From an uncultured Erysipelotrichaceae bacterium (lineage in GTDB: Bacteria; Bacillota_I; Bacilli_A; RFN20; CAG-826): DNA of 64,000 nt. The stretch spans positions 1-64,000 of the forward strand of contig CACYSA010000008.1 of the NCBI GenBank assembly GCA_902777015.1. Reading direction: 5' to 3'. How positions within the stretch are numbered: position 1 is the stretch's first letter; every line of letters begins with the position of its first letter. The position numbers were made by a program, and so were the translations under genes. Below are positions 34,906-44,660 of this stretch, in pieces. The notes under the pieces are model-generated. The model saw only the letters and a list, made by a program, of their open reading frames with translations. It was not told where the DNA came from and made no database searches.

Positions 34906-36630
34906 TAATTCGTTAATGACTCTTTTAGTTCTAATGTTGACACCTTCTGTAGATAGATGGTTATCAGTGCCATAGAAATATAAAGGCGACATTAAACTAA
35001 TAGAAGTCGAAGAAATAAACTGCATTTTGATATTTTCTTTTAAATAGATATCTAATTCATTAATGGTCTCTGAATCAGAATCATCACTAATGGAGATATC
35101 CATGCGTGGTGAATAATCATAATATAAAGAGACTTTTTTATCATTTAATAAAGCAAAACAATTATTAAAATTATCAATATATTCTATTGGGAAATATTTC
35201 TTGTTATAGAAGGCTCTTTTGACACCGAAAGATTTTAATTCTTCGTTGTTTTTACGGTAAACAACATAATCGCCATATCTATTATATGAAGGGGAAGTAA
35301 CTTGATTACCGTCTTCATCATATTTATTAGGGCTATCAATATATGAACACTTTTCTAAATGATTTCTATTAGATTGATATTCCTTGAAAGAAGAAAAGAA
35401 ATTCTGATATTTATTAAAATCTAAGATAGATAAGATATCGTAATTAGCTTCACACATCGCAATGAAATCTTTATCAAATTTAGGTAATAAATTAATTTGT
35501 TGCTCAATTGCGTCGAATTCCGGAGAAGCAATAAGGACATCTTCTTTATTAACGTAATTTGATATTACTTCTACCTGTGGATAAGAAACTGTATAAGCAA
35601 ACACTCCTATGTTTACTACTTCATAATCTAAAAATGTTTTATCAATTAATTCACTATCAAAACCAAATCTTGTAGAAGAACCACTATAAAGGATGATTTT
35701 CTTCTTGTCTTTGATTGATATTAGTCTATCCACCTTATCAGCGTATGTACCAAAATATGATTTGATATAAGTTGGCTCTTTACATGCATTAATACGTATA
35801 TGATCGATAATTGTGTCATTAAAAGAAGCGTCTGAAACAGTAGAAAGATTATCGTAAAAGATTAAGTTGTTAATATGGCAGTTATTAAAAGCATTATCAC
35901 TAACAATTGATAGAGTTCTTGGTAACACTATTTGGTCAATATCTAGATTATTAAAAGCATTATTATCTATTTGAATAACTTGATAGTCATTAATAAGTTG
36001 AGGAATAGTAATATCACTATCACTTCCTAAATATTTTTTAATTTTAAGACGAGTATTATCGATATTCTCATATTCGAATAATGATGTATCGGTTTCTTTT
36101 TGATAGATAGCCTCTAATGATAAGTTTTCATTAACAGTTGCTCTGCTACCTAAAGAGATAATATCGTTATTATTTTTCCAGCCCACTAAAGCATAACCGC
36201 TTTTATCAAATGTAGCGTAATCATTATTAGTGTTTATTCTTTCATGTGTTTTATTAACATATTCGTCTTTAGTTATTTCATCATTTTGATAAGTTATTTT
36301 AACAGCGTCGTTTATTGATAAAGAGACCACCATTGGATAGTTAACATTATGGAAAGTTAATGTATCAAAACGTTTAGTGTCCGTTAATGATTCACTAATG
36401 GAATAATTATCATAACTTGTATCGACAATAATCTTATTGATATCCAAGACAACATTAAAAGTAAAATCGCTACCTTTATCCAACACAAGCGTATTCATGT
36501 TAGTGGTATATTCCCCATCTTCTAGCATTACTTTTATTTTTGGAGTATTAACGTTATGACACGCCACTATAACAAAAGAGACAACAGCCAATAGAAGATA
36601 TTTAAAAGATGATTTTTTAATGCTCTTCAT
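34885..36630 (-). CDS. lipoprotein with LRR_5-type repeats and SGNH-like hydrolase domain
   Basis: A 581-residue surface lipoprotein. The lipobox is IVAC with the modified Cys near residue 24. A central part has BspA-like leucine-rich units (IPQLINDYQVIQIDNNAFNN, then IVLPRTLSIVSDNAFNNC). Residues about 310-575 look like an SGNH/DltD-AlgX-type domain with YSGSSTRFGFD near 317 and the late D-x-x-H as TDNHLSTEG near 558. It may move or remove acyl groups on surface glycans. The plus-strand SGNH protein at 42213-43562 has the same two parts in reverse order. The stop overlaps the convergent regulator gene, and an intrinsic terminator abuts the start codon, so expression control is unclear. Confidence 0.68.
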   Translation of the reverse strand: MKSIKKSSFKYLLLAVVSFVIVACHNVNTPKIKVMLEDGEYTTNMNTLVLDKGSDFTFNVVLDINKIIVDTSYDNYSISESLTDTKRFDTLTFHNVNYPMVVSLSINDAVKITYQNDEITKDEYVNKTHERINTNNDYATFDKSGYALVGWKNNNDIISLGSRATVNENLSLEAIYQKETDTSLFEYENIDNTRLKIKKYLGSDSDITIPQLINDYQVIQIDNNAFNNLDIDQIVLPRTLSIVSDNAFNNCHINNLIFYDNLSTVSDASFNDTIIDHIRINACKEPTYIKSYFGTYADKVDRLISIKDKKKIILYSGSSTRFGFDSELIDKTFLDYEVVNIGVFAYTVSYPQVEVISNYVNKEDVLIASPEFDAIEQQINLLPKFDKDFIAMCEANYDILSILDFNKYQNFFSSFKEYQSNRNHLEKCSYIDSPNKYDEDGNQVTSPSYNRYGDYVVYRKNNEELKSFGVKRAFYNKKYFPIEYIDNFNNCFALLNDKKVSLYYDYSPRMDISISDDSDSETINELDIYLKENIKMQFISSTSISLMSPLYFYGTDNHLSTEGVNIRTKRVINELLFVLNV

Positions 36631-36661
36631 AAAAAATATAAGGGAGGTTTACTCCCTTATA
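36631..36661 (-). terminator. intrinsic terminator of the GH3 operon, abutting the next start codon
   Basis: On the minus strand TAAGGGAG, a short loop and CTCCCTTA form a stem followed by TATTTTTT, directly touching the ATG at 36630. It should end the GH3 transcript. The only AGGGAG in the leader of the downstream gene lies in the stem, about 20 bases from the ATG. Confidence 0.75.
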
Positions 36662-36689
36662 TTATCGATTATTTGTTGTATTTTATCAA

Positions 36690-37160
36690 TTAATCTTTTT
36701 TTGGTGAGATGAACGCACCGACAAGAGCAGCGATGACAGCAATAGCACTAAACACGATAGCTGTGATAGAGACGCCAGCGGATGCAATGTTTGCAGGTGT
36801 AGCAACTTCTTTAGCAACATCAACGTTGGAGAAGAAGATGTAGCCAAATCCTTCAACACGGCTTTGTACTAATTTCAAGATAGCAATCATGATGAATAAT
36901 GGAACTAATACTTTTAAGACCATGACTAGTAAGTCTAATACTTTATCAAGGATACCTTCGAAATTTAAGAATGATCTTGCGATGATTAATAAATCGAATA
37001 CCATGACGAAGATTAATAAGAGGACTAGACCATCAGCTCTAACGCCTTGGAAGTAACCTGTTGAGTTAACGTTAACAGCGTAGAGGATGAGGGCAACTAA
37101 GGATAAGATGAATGTAACACAGGCTAAGATATTACTTAGACTAAGAAGCTTTTTCAACAT
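36690..37160 (-). CDS. four-helix membrane protein paired with a GH3 enzyme
   Basis: A 156-residue protein with four hydrophobic segments (about 10-30, 44-62, 78-99 and 127-150) and a basic tail PKKD. I do not recognise the family. It starts one base after the stop of the membrane-anchored GH3 gene and so is co-transcribed. It may help assemble or anchor that enzyme. The small protein after the other GH3 gene (63343-63495) is in the same position but is much shorter. Confidence 0.7.
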   Translation of the reverse strand: MLKKLLSLSNILACVTFILSLVALILYAVNVNSTGYFQGVRADGLVLLLIFVMVFDLLIIARSFLNFEGILDKVLDLLVMVLKVLVPLFIMIAILKLVQSRVEGFGYIFFSNVDVAKEVATPANIASAGVSITAIVFSAIAVIAALVGAFISPKKD

Positions 37161-37161
37161 A

Positions 37162-40100
37162 CTAAGCTACCTCCTTTTTCTTTCCAGGAACGAAGAGTAA
37201 GGCAACTGCACCAATCGCACAGACAGATGTTAAGATGATGGAGATAACCTTAACTGTATTAATTGCTGTTTCCCAAGCTGGAGTGACTTTTGTGGTCTTG
37301 ACGTTGAAGATATAGCTATTCGCGAATGTGAAGAGTTGATATTTTAAATCTTGTCTTGCTTGTTCGACGAATTCTTTATCGTTCTTAACGCTACTAACTG
37401 AGATATAACCCCATGTTTTATCAACACCATCATTTGCGTTGATGTGGTTATCGTTTTGTGCAAAGTCAGCAACTTGTGTAATCGTGGACATAACCATTGC
37501 TTCAGCGATGAAGTAATATGGGTTTGTAGCCATATCGGTTGAGATGATGCCGTTGAATCCCCATTCACCACGGAGGATGTTCTTAATGACACCGACACTG
37601 TGGCAAGCATTTGTGGAACCAATACGGTTGAACGCGATCATAACGGCTAAGCCATTACCATCTTTTGGTTCAAGAGCGGCTTGGAAGCAACGTAAGTCAC
37701 CTTCTCTAAGTTTTTGTTCGGTCATGAATTCATTGAGACCGGCTCTCTTATATTCTTGGTCATTAGCGCCTAAGTGTTTTGGACCATTGATGATACCATA
37801 GTCCGCACAACCTCTAAGAATCTTAGCACCAAGTCTATTAGCGAGCATGGAGTCTTCAGAGATGTATTCATAGTTACGACCATTGTATGGAGTTCTTCTT
37901 TGTGTTAAGCCAGTACCCCAAAGGTCAAATCTAGAAACCCATAAACCAGAGTTACCTTCAACTTCGCCCCATTCATACGCTAAGTCTGGGTTGAATGAAG
38001 TGGCAATTAAGGTTTGTGAGTGGACGTTGAATTTGTAGTTTGCTGCATCTGGATGAGCTTTGCACCATGTGGATGAAGCTTTATCCGCATCAGTGAATGT
38101 GTAACCAGTTGTGAAACCAGAGACACCTTCGTTTTGAGCAACGATTGGGTTTTCAACGTTTGATAATTTATCTGTTTGTGAACCACCATGGATAACCGCA
38201 CCAACTGCTTCATCGATTGTGATTTCACTAACTAAGTCTGACCAATATTGATCATTGATATTGGATAATTGATCATATGTTAAGTTAGCATCAGTACCGA
38301 ATCTTAAGCCTTTATCAGCACCTTCAGTAGCTGGGTTATTTGTTTTAAGTGTGTATTGTTGTCCTCTGAACTCTTTTAACCATTCATCTTTCTTAGCGGA
38401 ATCCGCGATTTTGAAAGAGACTTCGTTATAGTTCTTTGGGAATGTTTCCCAGTTTTGTCTTGTCATATATTCGACTTTGCCTGGTAACCAGTAGTTTAAG
38501 TCAGCATTGTCGGCTTGGTTTGTGACAGCGTTATTATAGGAAACTGCGTATGTGAATGTATCTAAAGAGACACTATTCCATTTTGTAACTGCACCAGCAG
38601 CTTCACCACTTGTTGGTGTATGGCCTTGAGCCTTTAAGAAGTTGTTAACAGCTTCGTGCGCACCATTAGCGGCGGTGAATAAATAATCACCTTCGTCTAA
38701 GATATATGTCTTAGCGGCTTTGGAATCATAAGAAGCTAAATATTTAGTAGGAACTGTAATAGTAACTTCTTTTGTTTGACCCGCTGGGACAAGAACCTTA
38801 GCACTGTTTAAGAACATAACTGCGGATTTTTCCACTAAGTTTGTTCTGTCATATTGTGTATATGGTTGTTGGACATATAATTGAGCGGCGAATAAACCTT
38901 CTTTATCACCATTATTCTTAATAGCGACAGTGGCGGTAACATCGCCTTCGTTTGTTTTATCAACCACGACGTTAGTGATATTTTGTGTGTAATCTAAGTA
39001 AGATAAGCCACTACCGAATGTGTATAAAACTTCTTTATCATATGACCAGGCATTACCATCATGTGAGCCAGCTTTTGCATCGGCTTTGAAAGAAGGATTA
39101 GCGATTGAATCATAATATCTTGTTTCAAAATATTTATAACCAACGTAGATACCTTCAGCTTCAACGATGTAAGAATCTGAGCTATATGATGTTTGAGAAG
39201 CGAATGATGAGTGAACACCTGTTTGAATTTCGGTGTTTGGCCATCTTGGGTCATAACCATTTGTCGCATTAGCTTCAACGATACTAGCATCTGTGAAGAT
39301 ACCACTACCGATGTTTTGGCTAGCTGGAATGGATTTTAAGTTATCAACGACGAATGTGTCGGATAAGTGACCACTGGCGTTAACTTTACCAGATAAGACA
39401 TCAACAACACCTTCTAATTGGTAGTCATTGATACAACCGATATAAGCAATACCATCGACTTCGTGAGCGCCACCTTTGGAAATTTCACCTAATTCTAAGT
39501 TATTTCCAGAGTTGATTAAGACGACGACTTTACTACATTTACTCTTTGCTAAATCAATAATGCTTAGTTCATCATCGGATAAAGCAAGAGCGACTTTTGT
39601 GGTGTCATTACCTAAGTAGTCTTTAGCTAATTTAACTGGATCATAGGTATTACCTTCACCAGCACCACGTGTGATGACAACAAAGGCTGTGGCCTTGTTA
39701 TCAATGTTGTCCACCCAGTTTTCTGCGACACCAGCTTTAGCGGCTAATGCACTGGCAGGAACTTCATTATTTTGGAATTGCACCATGTCGCCTGGGGATG
39801 TTGCTGGAGCAGCATCATAAGCGATTGTTTCGACTGTTTCGCCAGTCCATGGGTTTGTTGATGTTGATTTGTGTTTGTTAGTGACTGTCTTATAGACACT
39901 AGCAACATTTTCTTCGAGTGTGAATCCAGCATTAGTGAACGCTGTTTCTAGATCAATTGCGTCGGCGTTGCCAGCTTTTAAGTCACCAGCAAGGTATGGG
40001 AATGTAGCGTACGCACCAATACCGAATAAAGCGACTTTAGACTTGGCAGCAAGAGGTAAGACGGCATTGTCGTTTTTCATTAAGACAGTACCTTCTTGTC

Positions 40101-40332
40101 CTTCTTTAACTGATACTGCACGGGCAGCATTAATCATTTGATCAATAGTAGTAAATTTCTTATTGAATCTACCTTCGCCTTCAACAGTAACATAACTCTT
40201 GGTGCCAAGAGCGCTATCAATATTCGCACGATAACTATTAGCGATTTGTCCACCAATTACTGAGACGGCTAAAAAAGATGCAAATGTGGCAGTTAAACCA
40301 ACAGCAAGAGAATTCAAAGTTCTTCTTTTCAT
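37162..40332 (-). CDS. membrane-anchored, domain-permuted GH3 glycosidase 1
   Basis: A 1056-residue GH3-family enzyme with the domains in reversed order. After an N-terminal membrane helix (about 8-30) comes the domain normally at the C-terminus (GTVLMKNDNAVLPL near 80, VFVITRGAGEG-like region near 215), a fibronectin-III-like domain (about 455-560), then the TIM barrel last, with GPKHLGANDQEY near 840 and the probable nucleophile Asp in GIISTDM near 929. The usual SDW is replaced by TDM. A second hydrophobic helix (about 1025-1048) and a KKKEVA tail end it, so it is anchored at both ends with the catalytic part outside. The permutation is known for some rumen beta-glucosidases. The natural substrate is not evident. 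Confidence 0.82.
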   Translation of the reverse strand: MKRRTLNSLAVGLTATFASFLAVSVIGGQIANSYRANIDSALGTKSYVTVEGEGRFNKKFTTIDQMINAARAVSVKEGQEGTVLMKNDNAVLPLAAKSKVALFGIGAYATFPYLAGDLKAGNADAIDLETAFTNAGFTLEENVASVYKTVTNKHKSTSTNPWTGETVETIAYDAAPATSPGDMVQFQNNEVPASALAAKAGVAENWVDNIDNKATAFVVITRGAGEGNTYDPVKLAKDYLGNDTTKVALALSDDELSIIDLAKSKCSKVVVLINSGNNLELGEISKGGAHEVDGIAYIGCINDYQLEGVVDVLSGKVNASGHLSDTFVVDNLKSIPASQNIGSGIFTDASIVEANATNGYDPRWPNTEIQTGVHSSFASQTSYSSDSYIVEAEGIYVGYKYFETRYYDSIANPSFKADAKAGSHDGNAWSYDKEVLYTFGSGLSYLDYTQNITNVVVDKTNEGDVTATVAIKNNGDKEGLFAAQLYVQQPYTQYDRTNLVEKSAVMFLNSAKVLVPAGQTKEVTITVPTKYLASYDSKAAKTYILDEGDYLFTAANGAHEAVNNFLKAQGHTPTSGEAAGAVTKWNSVSLDTFTYAVSYNNAVTNQADNADLNYWLPGKVEYMTRQNWETFPKNYNEVSFKIADSAKKDEWLKEFRGQQYTLKTNNPATEGADKGLRFGTDANLTYDQLSNINDQYWSDLVSEITIDEAVGAVIHGGSQTDKLSNVENPIVAQNEGVSGFTTGYTFTDADKASSTWCKAHPDAANYKFNVHSQTLIATSFNPDLAYEWGEVEGNSGLWVSRFDLWGTGLTQRRTPYNGRNYEYISEDSMLANRLGAKILRGCADYGIINGPKHLGANDQEYKRAGLNEFMTEQKLREGDLRCFQAALEPKDGNGLAVMIAFNRIGSTNACHSVGVIKNILRGEWGFNGIISTDMATNPYYFIAEAMVMSTITQVADFAQNDNHINANDGVDKTWGYISVSSVKNDKEFVEQARQDLKYQLFTFANSYIFNVKTTKVTPAWETAINTVKVISIILTSVCAIGAVALLFVPGKKKEVA

Positions 40333-40349
40333 TGTATCCTCCTATATGT

Positions 40350-40477
40350 GAGCGGTTTGCTCGAGTACATTCTCATTTTAAACAACCACTTTTTGATTGC
40401 AAAATAAAATCGCTTATGCTCGAAAAGTTGATAAATGAGCATGATTTAAGCATAAAAATGCGCATTTTGCTCATTTT
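40350..40477. promoter_or_regulatory. GH3-1 upstream region with GAGC/GCTC repeats
   Basis: This gap has an inverted repeat GAGC-GGTTT-GCTC (40350-40362) close to the GH3 start, and AAATGAGCA at 40433-40441 facing TGCTCATTT at 40468-40476 (9-bp arms). The 11 bases ATGAGCATGAT at 40435-40445 recur, inverted, ahead of the second GH3 gene (60191-60201). Shared regulation of the two GH3 genes, perhaps also of the rhamnose operon, is plausible. Confidence 0.45.
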
Positions 40478-40552
40478 GACCACTAATTAGCAACAAACGA
40501 TAATAATATGAGAAGCCATCTAATAGCGCATTTGTATATAATATTATTGCGT

Positions 40553-40798
40553 ATGAGCCTATTACAATATCCAGCGTTATTAGCCTTTATTGTTGTGATT
40601 GCATTATTATTAATCGCATCTTTTTTTGTAAAAAAGGGACAATGGGTATTAGTTTCTGTAGCGGTTATTATTACCGCTTTATATCTTATTAATTCTTTAT
40701 TATTAGGATTCAATTATTTAGAAATCATTATCACATTATTGTCGATAGCAATTATAATGTTGCTCATTTTGTTAATAAAGGGGAGAAATAGACAATGA
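40553..40798 (+). CDS. small membrane protein preceding the MBOAT gene
   Basis: An 81-residue protein with three hydrophobic stretches and a basic tail (KGRNRQ). The family is unknown. I start at ATG 40553 because TATAAT ends 10 bases before it and no ribosome site exists; a frame beginning 15 codons earlier starts upstream of this -10. Its end overlaps the MBOAT start by four bases (ATGA), so it is translationally coupled to the O-acylation genes. Confidence 0.6.
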   Translation: MSLLQYPALLAFIVVIALLLIASFFVKKGQWVLVSVAVIITALYLINSLLLGFNYLEIIITLLSIAIIMLLILLIKGRNRQ

Positions 40799-42210
40799 AT
40801 TTTATATCTATCTCCTTCTTTATTTTCTTGCCAATTGTTTTGTTGTTATTTTGGCTTGTGCCTAATAAATATCGTTATCTAGTATTAATACTAGGTTCAT
40901 ATTTCTTCTATAGCTTTTTAAACTATTGGTTAATACTTTTAATCTTGTTTACCACTCTTGTTAGTTATTTAGGAGCAAGAGGCATAGAAAAATATCAAAA
41001 CAAGAAGAAATTGTTTTTAGTTTTAACAATAATTGCTTGTTTAGGATCATTATTTGTCTTTAAATATTTAGACTTTTCTATTGGTCTATTTGGTAAGTTC
41101 TTCTCCTTAGTGGGTCTTAATCTTTCTATCAATCCTTTAAATATTATTCTTCCCGTTGGTATTTCTTTTTATACTTTCCAAACACTTGGCTATGTCATTG
41201 ATGTTTATAAAGGAAAAATGCAAGCAGAAAGACATATTGGTTATTATGCATTATTTGTTAGTTTCTTCCCTCAATTAGTAGCTGGCCCAATTGAAAAAGC
41301 TTCTAAATTAATTCCAGAACTTAAAAAAGAACACCATTTCTCATTAGATAATTTAAGTTATGGATTAAGATATGTTATTTCTGGTTTTATTAAGAAGGTA
41401 TTAATCGCTGATTTCTTAGTCATCTATGTTAATAACGTCTATGGTAATTTAGGTATTTCTAGTGGCATTGAAATCTTATTAGCGACATTCTTGTTTGGTT
41501 TAGTCATCTACTGCGACTTCTCTGGGTATAGTGAAATTGCAGTGGGTATTAGTAAATGGTTAGATATCGATTTAACAATGAACTTTAATAGACCATATTT
41601 ATCAAGTTCATTTAAAGAATTCTGGAATAGATGGCATATTACTTTAAATGATTTCTTTACTGAATATATCTATATTCCATTAGGTGGATCACAAAAAGGA
41701 AAATTTAGGAAATATTTAAATATCTTTATTGTCTTTTTGATAAGTGGTTTATGGCACGGTGCGAGTGTGCATTTTATCTTATGGGGTGTCGTGTGTGGAC
41801 TATTATTAATTATTGAAGATTTATTACATCCTCTTATTAATAAGATAACCATCAAAGATTCTATTAAGAAAATTATTGGCATTATTATCACTTATTTAAT
41901 TATTAATCTTTGTTGGATCTTCTTTAGAGCGCAATCTCTTAACGATATCGGTTTAATCTTTAAACAAATATTTACTAATTTCGGAAGTGGATTTGACACT
42001 GCTTTCTTTACTATATTCAATACCGTATTACTTATTTTGTGTTTAATAACACTACCGCTTACTTATTATTTACCAATTATTAATAAAGAAGATAAATATG
42101 CCTATGCGCACATAGGCTTATATGCCTTATTAATTATTGTCGTTTCATTGATGTATATCCATAACTTAAATGCTGTAGGAGAAAGTAGTTTTATCTATTT
42201 CCAATTCTAA
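40795..42210 (+). CDS. MBOAT-family O-acyltransferase (AlgI/DltB/PatA type)
   Basis: A 471-residue polytopic membrane protein with about 11-12 helices. The family blocks are RPYLSSSFKEFWNRWHITL near 262-281 and ISGLWHGASVHFILWG near 315-330, the latter with the catalytic His. Such proteins pass acyl groups, usually acetyl, across the membrane onto a periplasmic or surface partner. The gene directly downstream, two bases away, encodes an SGNH-type protein, the usual partner in alginate, cellulose or peptidoglycan O-acetylation. The acceptor glycan is not identified here. Confidence 0.88.
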   Translation: MNFISISFFIFLPIVLLLFWLVPNKYRYLVLILGSYFFYSFLNYWLILLILFTTLVSYLGARGIEKYQNKKKLFLVLTIIACLGSLFVFKYLDFSIGLFGKFFSLVGLNLSINPLNIILPVGISFYTFQTLGYVIDVYKGKMQAERHIGYYALFVSFFPQLVAGPIEKASKLIPELKKEHHFSLDNLSYGLRYVISGFIKKVLIADFLVIYVNNVYGNLGISSGIEILLATFLFGLVIYCDFSGYSEIAVGISKWLDIDLTMNFNRPYLSSSFKEFWNRWHITLNDFFTEYIYIPLGGSQKGKFRKYLNIFIVFLISGLWHGASVHFILWGVVCGLLLIIEDLLHPLINKITIKDSIKKIIGIIITYLIINLCWIFFRAQSLNDIGLIFKQIFTNFGSGFDTAFFTIFNTVLLILCLITLPLTYYLPIINKEDKYAYAHIGLYALLIIVVSLMYIHNLNAVGESSFIYFQF

Positions 42211-42212
42211 TT

Positions 42213-43562
42213 ATGAAAAAGAGACCGTTAATTATTACATCAGTTATCACTCTTATCGCTTTAATAAGTGTGCCTTTAACTATGGATATCATGCTATATG
42301 CATTACCTAATGTTTATAGTGATACATATTATGGGGAGATGAAAGATAAGATTGATTTATTAAAAGATAAATCTAATAAGCGCATCATTCTCATCGGAGG
42401 ATCAAGTGTTCCTTTCAGTGTTGATTCTCATTATTTAAAACAATATCTTCCAGATTATAATCCTATTGATTTTGGTTTATATGCTTCTTTAGGTACGAAT
42501 ATGATGCTAGACATCGTTTCTAAATATATAAGAACGGATGATATTATCATCATCACTCCTGAAATATCAAATCAAACATTATCGATGTACTATAACGGTA
42601 ACGAGGCTCTAAAAGCTTTAGAAAATAATAAAGATTTATTGTTTAATTTAAGTAATAAATTAAGTCAATCTATCTTAGGAGCAATCCCCGCTTTTAACGG
42701 TGAAAAGATGTCTTATATTTCCAAAAACAATATTCCTCATCCTGAAGACATTTATTCGCATGATTCATTTAATGAATATGGTGATATTAAAGTTAATCGT
42801 GAAGGAAACATTCTTCTAGGTGGTGTTGATTATAACAACATGATTAATTTAGATACCTCTATCATCGATAAAAACTTTATCAAATATCTCAATTCATTTA
42901 ACGATAAGTGTTTAAAGAAATCCGTGAAATGTTATTTTAGATTTTCTCCGATGAATGACGCTTCAATTATTAATAAAAACAATTTAGAAAATTTATATAA
43001 CTATTTAGACGAATCATTACATTTTGAAATAATGGGTGACCCATATAACGCAGTATTAGAAAAAGAATATTTCTATGACACTAATTACCATTTGAACACT
43101 AGTGGTGTTGTTAAATGGAGCAAGCAATTAATTAAAGATATTAAATTAACGCTTAATGATAGTTCACCAACAAATATCGTTGAATTAGATAAACCTGATT
43201 TAATTAATCCAAGCGATGATAAGAATGGAAATAACGAACATGTCCACTATTTTAGTTATATCGAAAATGGGAATAACTATTTCGATAAAGTAATTACTCA
43301 TTTTAAAGATGATGTATTTACTAATAGCAATGTTGAAGAAATAACCATTCAAAGCAATATTAGAATGATTAGTGATTATTCATTTAAAGACTCTAAAATC
43401 AAAAAGATAATTATTGATAATGATTATCCAAACACTATTGCTGTTGGTGATCATCTACTAGATGGCTGTAATGCTTATATCTACATTAAAAAAGATAATT
43501 ACACTAAATATAAAACTAGTTATTCTTGGGCTAAATATGCTTCAAGAATAAGGCAGTTATAA
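42213..43562 (+). CDS. SGNH-type partner of the MBOAT protein with C-terminal LRR_5-like part
   Basis: A 449-residue protein anchored by one N-terminal helix (about 7-30). An SGNH/AlgJ-like domain follows, with IGGSSVPFSVD near 61 and the late D-x-x-H as DTNYHLNTSG near 290. The end (about 370-445) looks like a BspA-type leucine-rich unit (IQSNIRMISDYSFKDSKIKKI). It probably takes the acyl group from the MBOAT enzyme and puts it on an extracellular glycan. The lipoprotein at 34885-36630 has the same two parts in the opposite order. Confidence 0.78.
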   Translation: MKKRPLIITSVITLIALISVPLTMDIMLYALPNVYSDTYYGEMKDKIDLLKDKSNKRIILIGGSSVPFSVDSHYLKQYLPDYNPIDFGLYASLGTNMMLDIVSKYIRTDDIIIITPEISNQTLSMYYNGNEALKALENNKDLLFNLSNKLSQSILGAIPAFNGEKMSYISKNNIPHPEDIYSHDSFNEYGDIKVNREGNILLGGVDYNNMINLDTSIIDKNFIKYLNSFNDKCLKKSVKCYFRFSPMNDASIINKNNLENLYNYLDESLHFEIMGDPYNAVLEKEYFYDTNYHLNTSGVVKWSKQLIKDIKLTLNDSSPTNIVELDKPDLINPSDDKNGNNEHVHYFSYIENGNNYFDKVITHFKDDVFTNSNVEEITIQSNIRMISDYSFKDSKIKKIIIDNDYPNTIAVGDHLLDGCNAYIYIKKDNYTKYKTSYSWAKYASRIRQL

Positions 43563-43563
43563 A

Positions 43564-44559
43564 TTATTTAAGCTCTTCGTTGTTTTCAGAAGAAGCGAAC
43601 GAATCATCGTCATCTAAAACAGCATTACAGCTATGACATCTTTTTATCGTACCTGCGTAATAAGGAGTGTCACAATATGGGCACTTCTTAAGCACTAGTT
43701 TTGTTTGATCTTTAACGGGTGTGGCGTCTTTTAATCTATATTTGTTGAATAATGCGATTGAGTCTCTAACGATTAATGAAATAAATATTGCCGCCCAGAT
43801 AGCGGTAAAAATAATCGCTGGAGTTTCCACTTTATAATAATTCTTCATGAGATTAGGTGTAATCACGTTAAAAGCATTATCAATTGCAGTGCCTATAGCG
43901 GCATTATTATTAAGTTCGTTATATACAGTTTTATTAAATTCTGTAGTTATGTCACTATATAAAATAGTGTCGGTATCATTACCTTGCATACCTTCAAACT
44001 GCCAGATATCACGTACGTCATTATAGTAATATGCGATTAGCCAGTGCTTCTCATCATTGAAGTTCTTTACATAATAGTTATAAGCATAATCTTCTAATGT
44101 ATAAGTATAATCATCAGTGGTTACTACCGCTGGAGTGATACCTGTTTTATCAAAGAAGGAAGCAAATGTTTGTTTTAATTTAGTTTCTTCTTCATCACTT
44201 AAGACATTAATATTATCAGCAATGATTATTTCTGTATTGTAATTAGTGTTCAATTTCTTTGGGAAATGAAAACTAGTAAAAAGAATAATAAATAAAGGAA
44301 GGATTAGAATAATTAATTTAACAATCAAAGATATCCAATACGCTTTAAATGACTTAGTTGGCTTATCGTTACTATAAATTAATTGTGGTTCACCATGTGA
44401 ATAATAGACATAACACATAGCGCCTATAAAAGGAGTACGTGAATATCTATAAGTTGGTGTATAAGATGAATTATTGCTATGGCTATAGCTGCTACTTCCA
44501 CCGTGGAAGCCACCGCCACCGCCACCACCGCCAGAACCACCGCCTGAAGAATGTGGCAT
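43564..44559 (-). CDS. TPM-domain membrane protein with glycine-rich N-terminus and zinc ribbon
   Basis: A 331-residue protein. It begins with a striking glycine/serine/histidine-rich tract (residues 4-35), then a membrane helix (about 72-95), an extracytoplasmic TPM-like domain (about 110-245, ADNINVLSDEEETKLKQTF then TGITPAVVTTDDY), a second helix (about 248-268) and a cytoplasmic zinc ribbon (CPYC and CHSC near 295-315). In relatives such as YgcG the glycine-rich tract is at the C-terminus; here it is at the front. The ribosome site AAAGGAGG is strong. Its role is unknown, possibly membrane-protein turnover or stress, by analogy. Confidence 0.7.
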   Translation of the reverse strand: MPHSSGGGSGGGGGGGGFHGGSSSYSHSNNSSYTPTYRYSRTPFIGAMCYVYYSHGEPQLIYSNDKPTKSFKAYWISLIVKLIILILPLFIILFTSFHFPKKLNTNYNTEIIIADNINVLSDEEETKLKQTFASFFDKTGITPAVVTTDDYTYTLEDYAYNYYVKNFNDEKHWLIAYYYNDVRDIWQFEGMQGNDTDTILYSDITTEFNKTVYNELNNNAAIGTAIDNAFNVITPNLMKNYYKVETPAIIFTAIWAAIFISLIVRDSIALFNKYRLKDATPVKDQTKLVLKKCPYCDTPYYAGTIKRCHSCNAVLDDDDSFASSENNEELK

Positions 44560-44611
44560 ATGTCAGTCCTCCTTTGCCTATATTATTGTAGTACTTTATA
44601 AGTCTCTAGCA

Positions 44612-44636
44612 AGAAAAATAGCCACCACAGGTGACT
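44612..44636 (-). terminator. intrinsic terminator of the lipase-like gene
   Basis: On the minus strand AGTCACC-TGT-GGTGGCT forms a 7-bp stem with one wobble pair, followed by ATTTTTC. It lies just after the stop at 44661. Confidence 0.7.
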
Positions 44637-44660
44637 ACTTTCTAATTATTGTAATAATTA

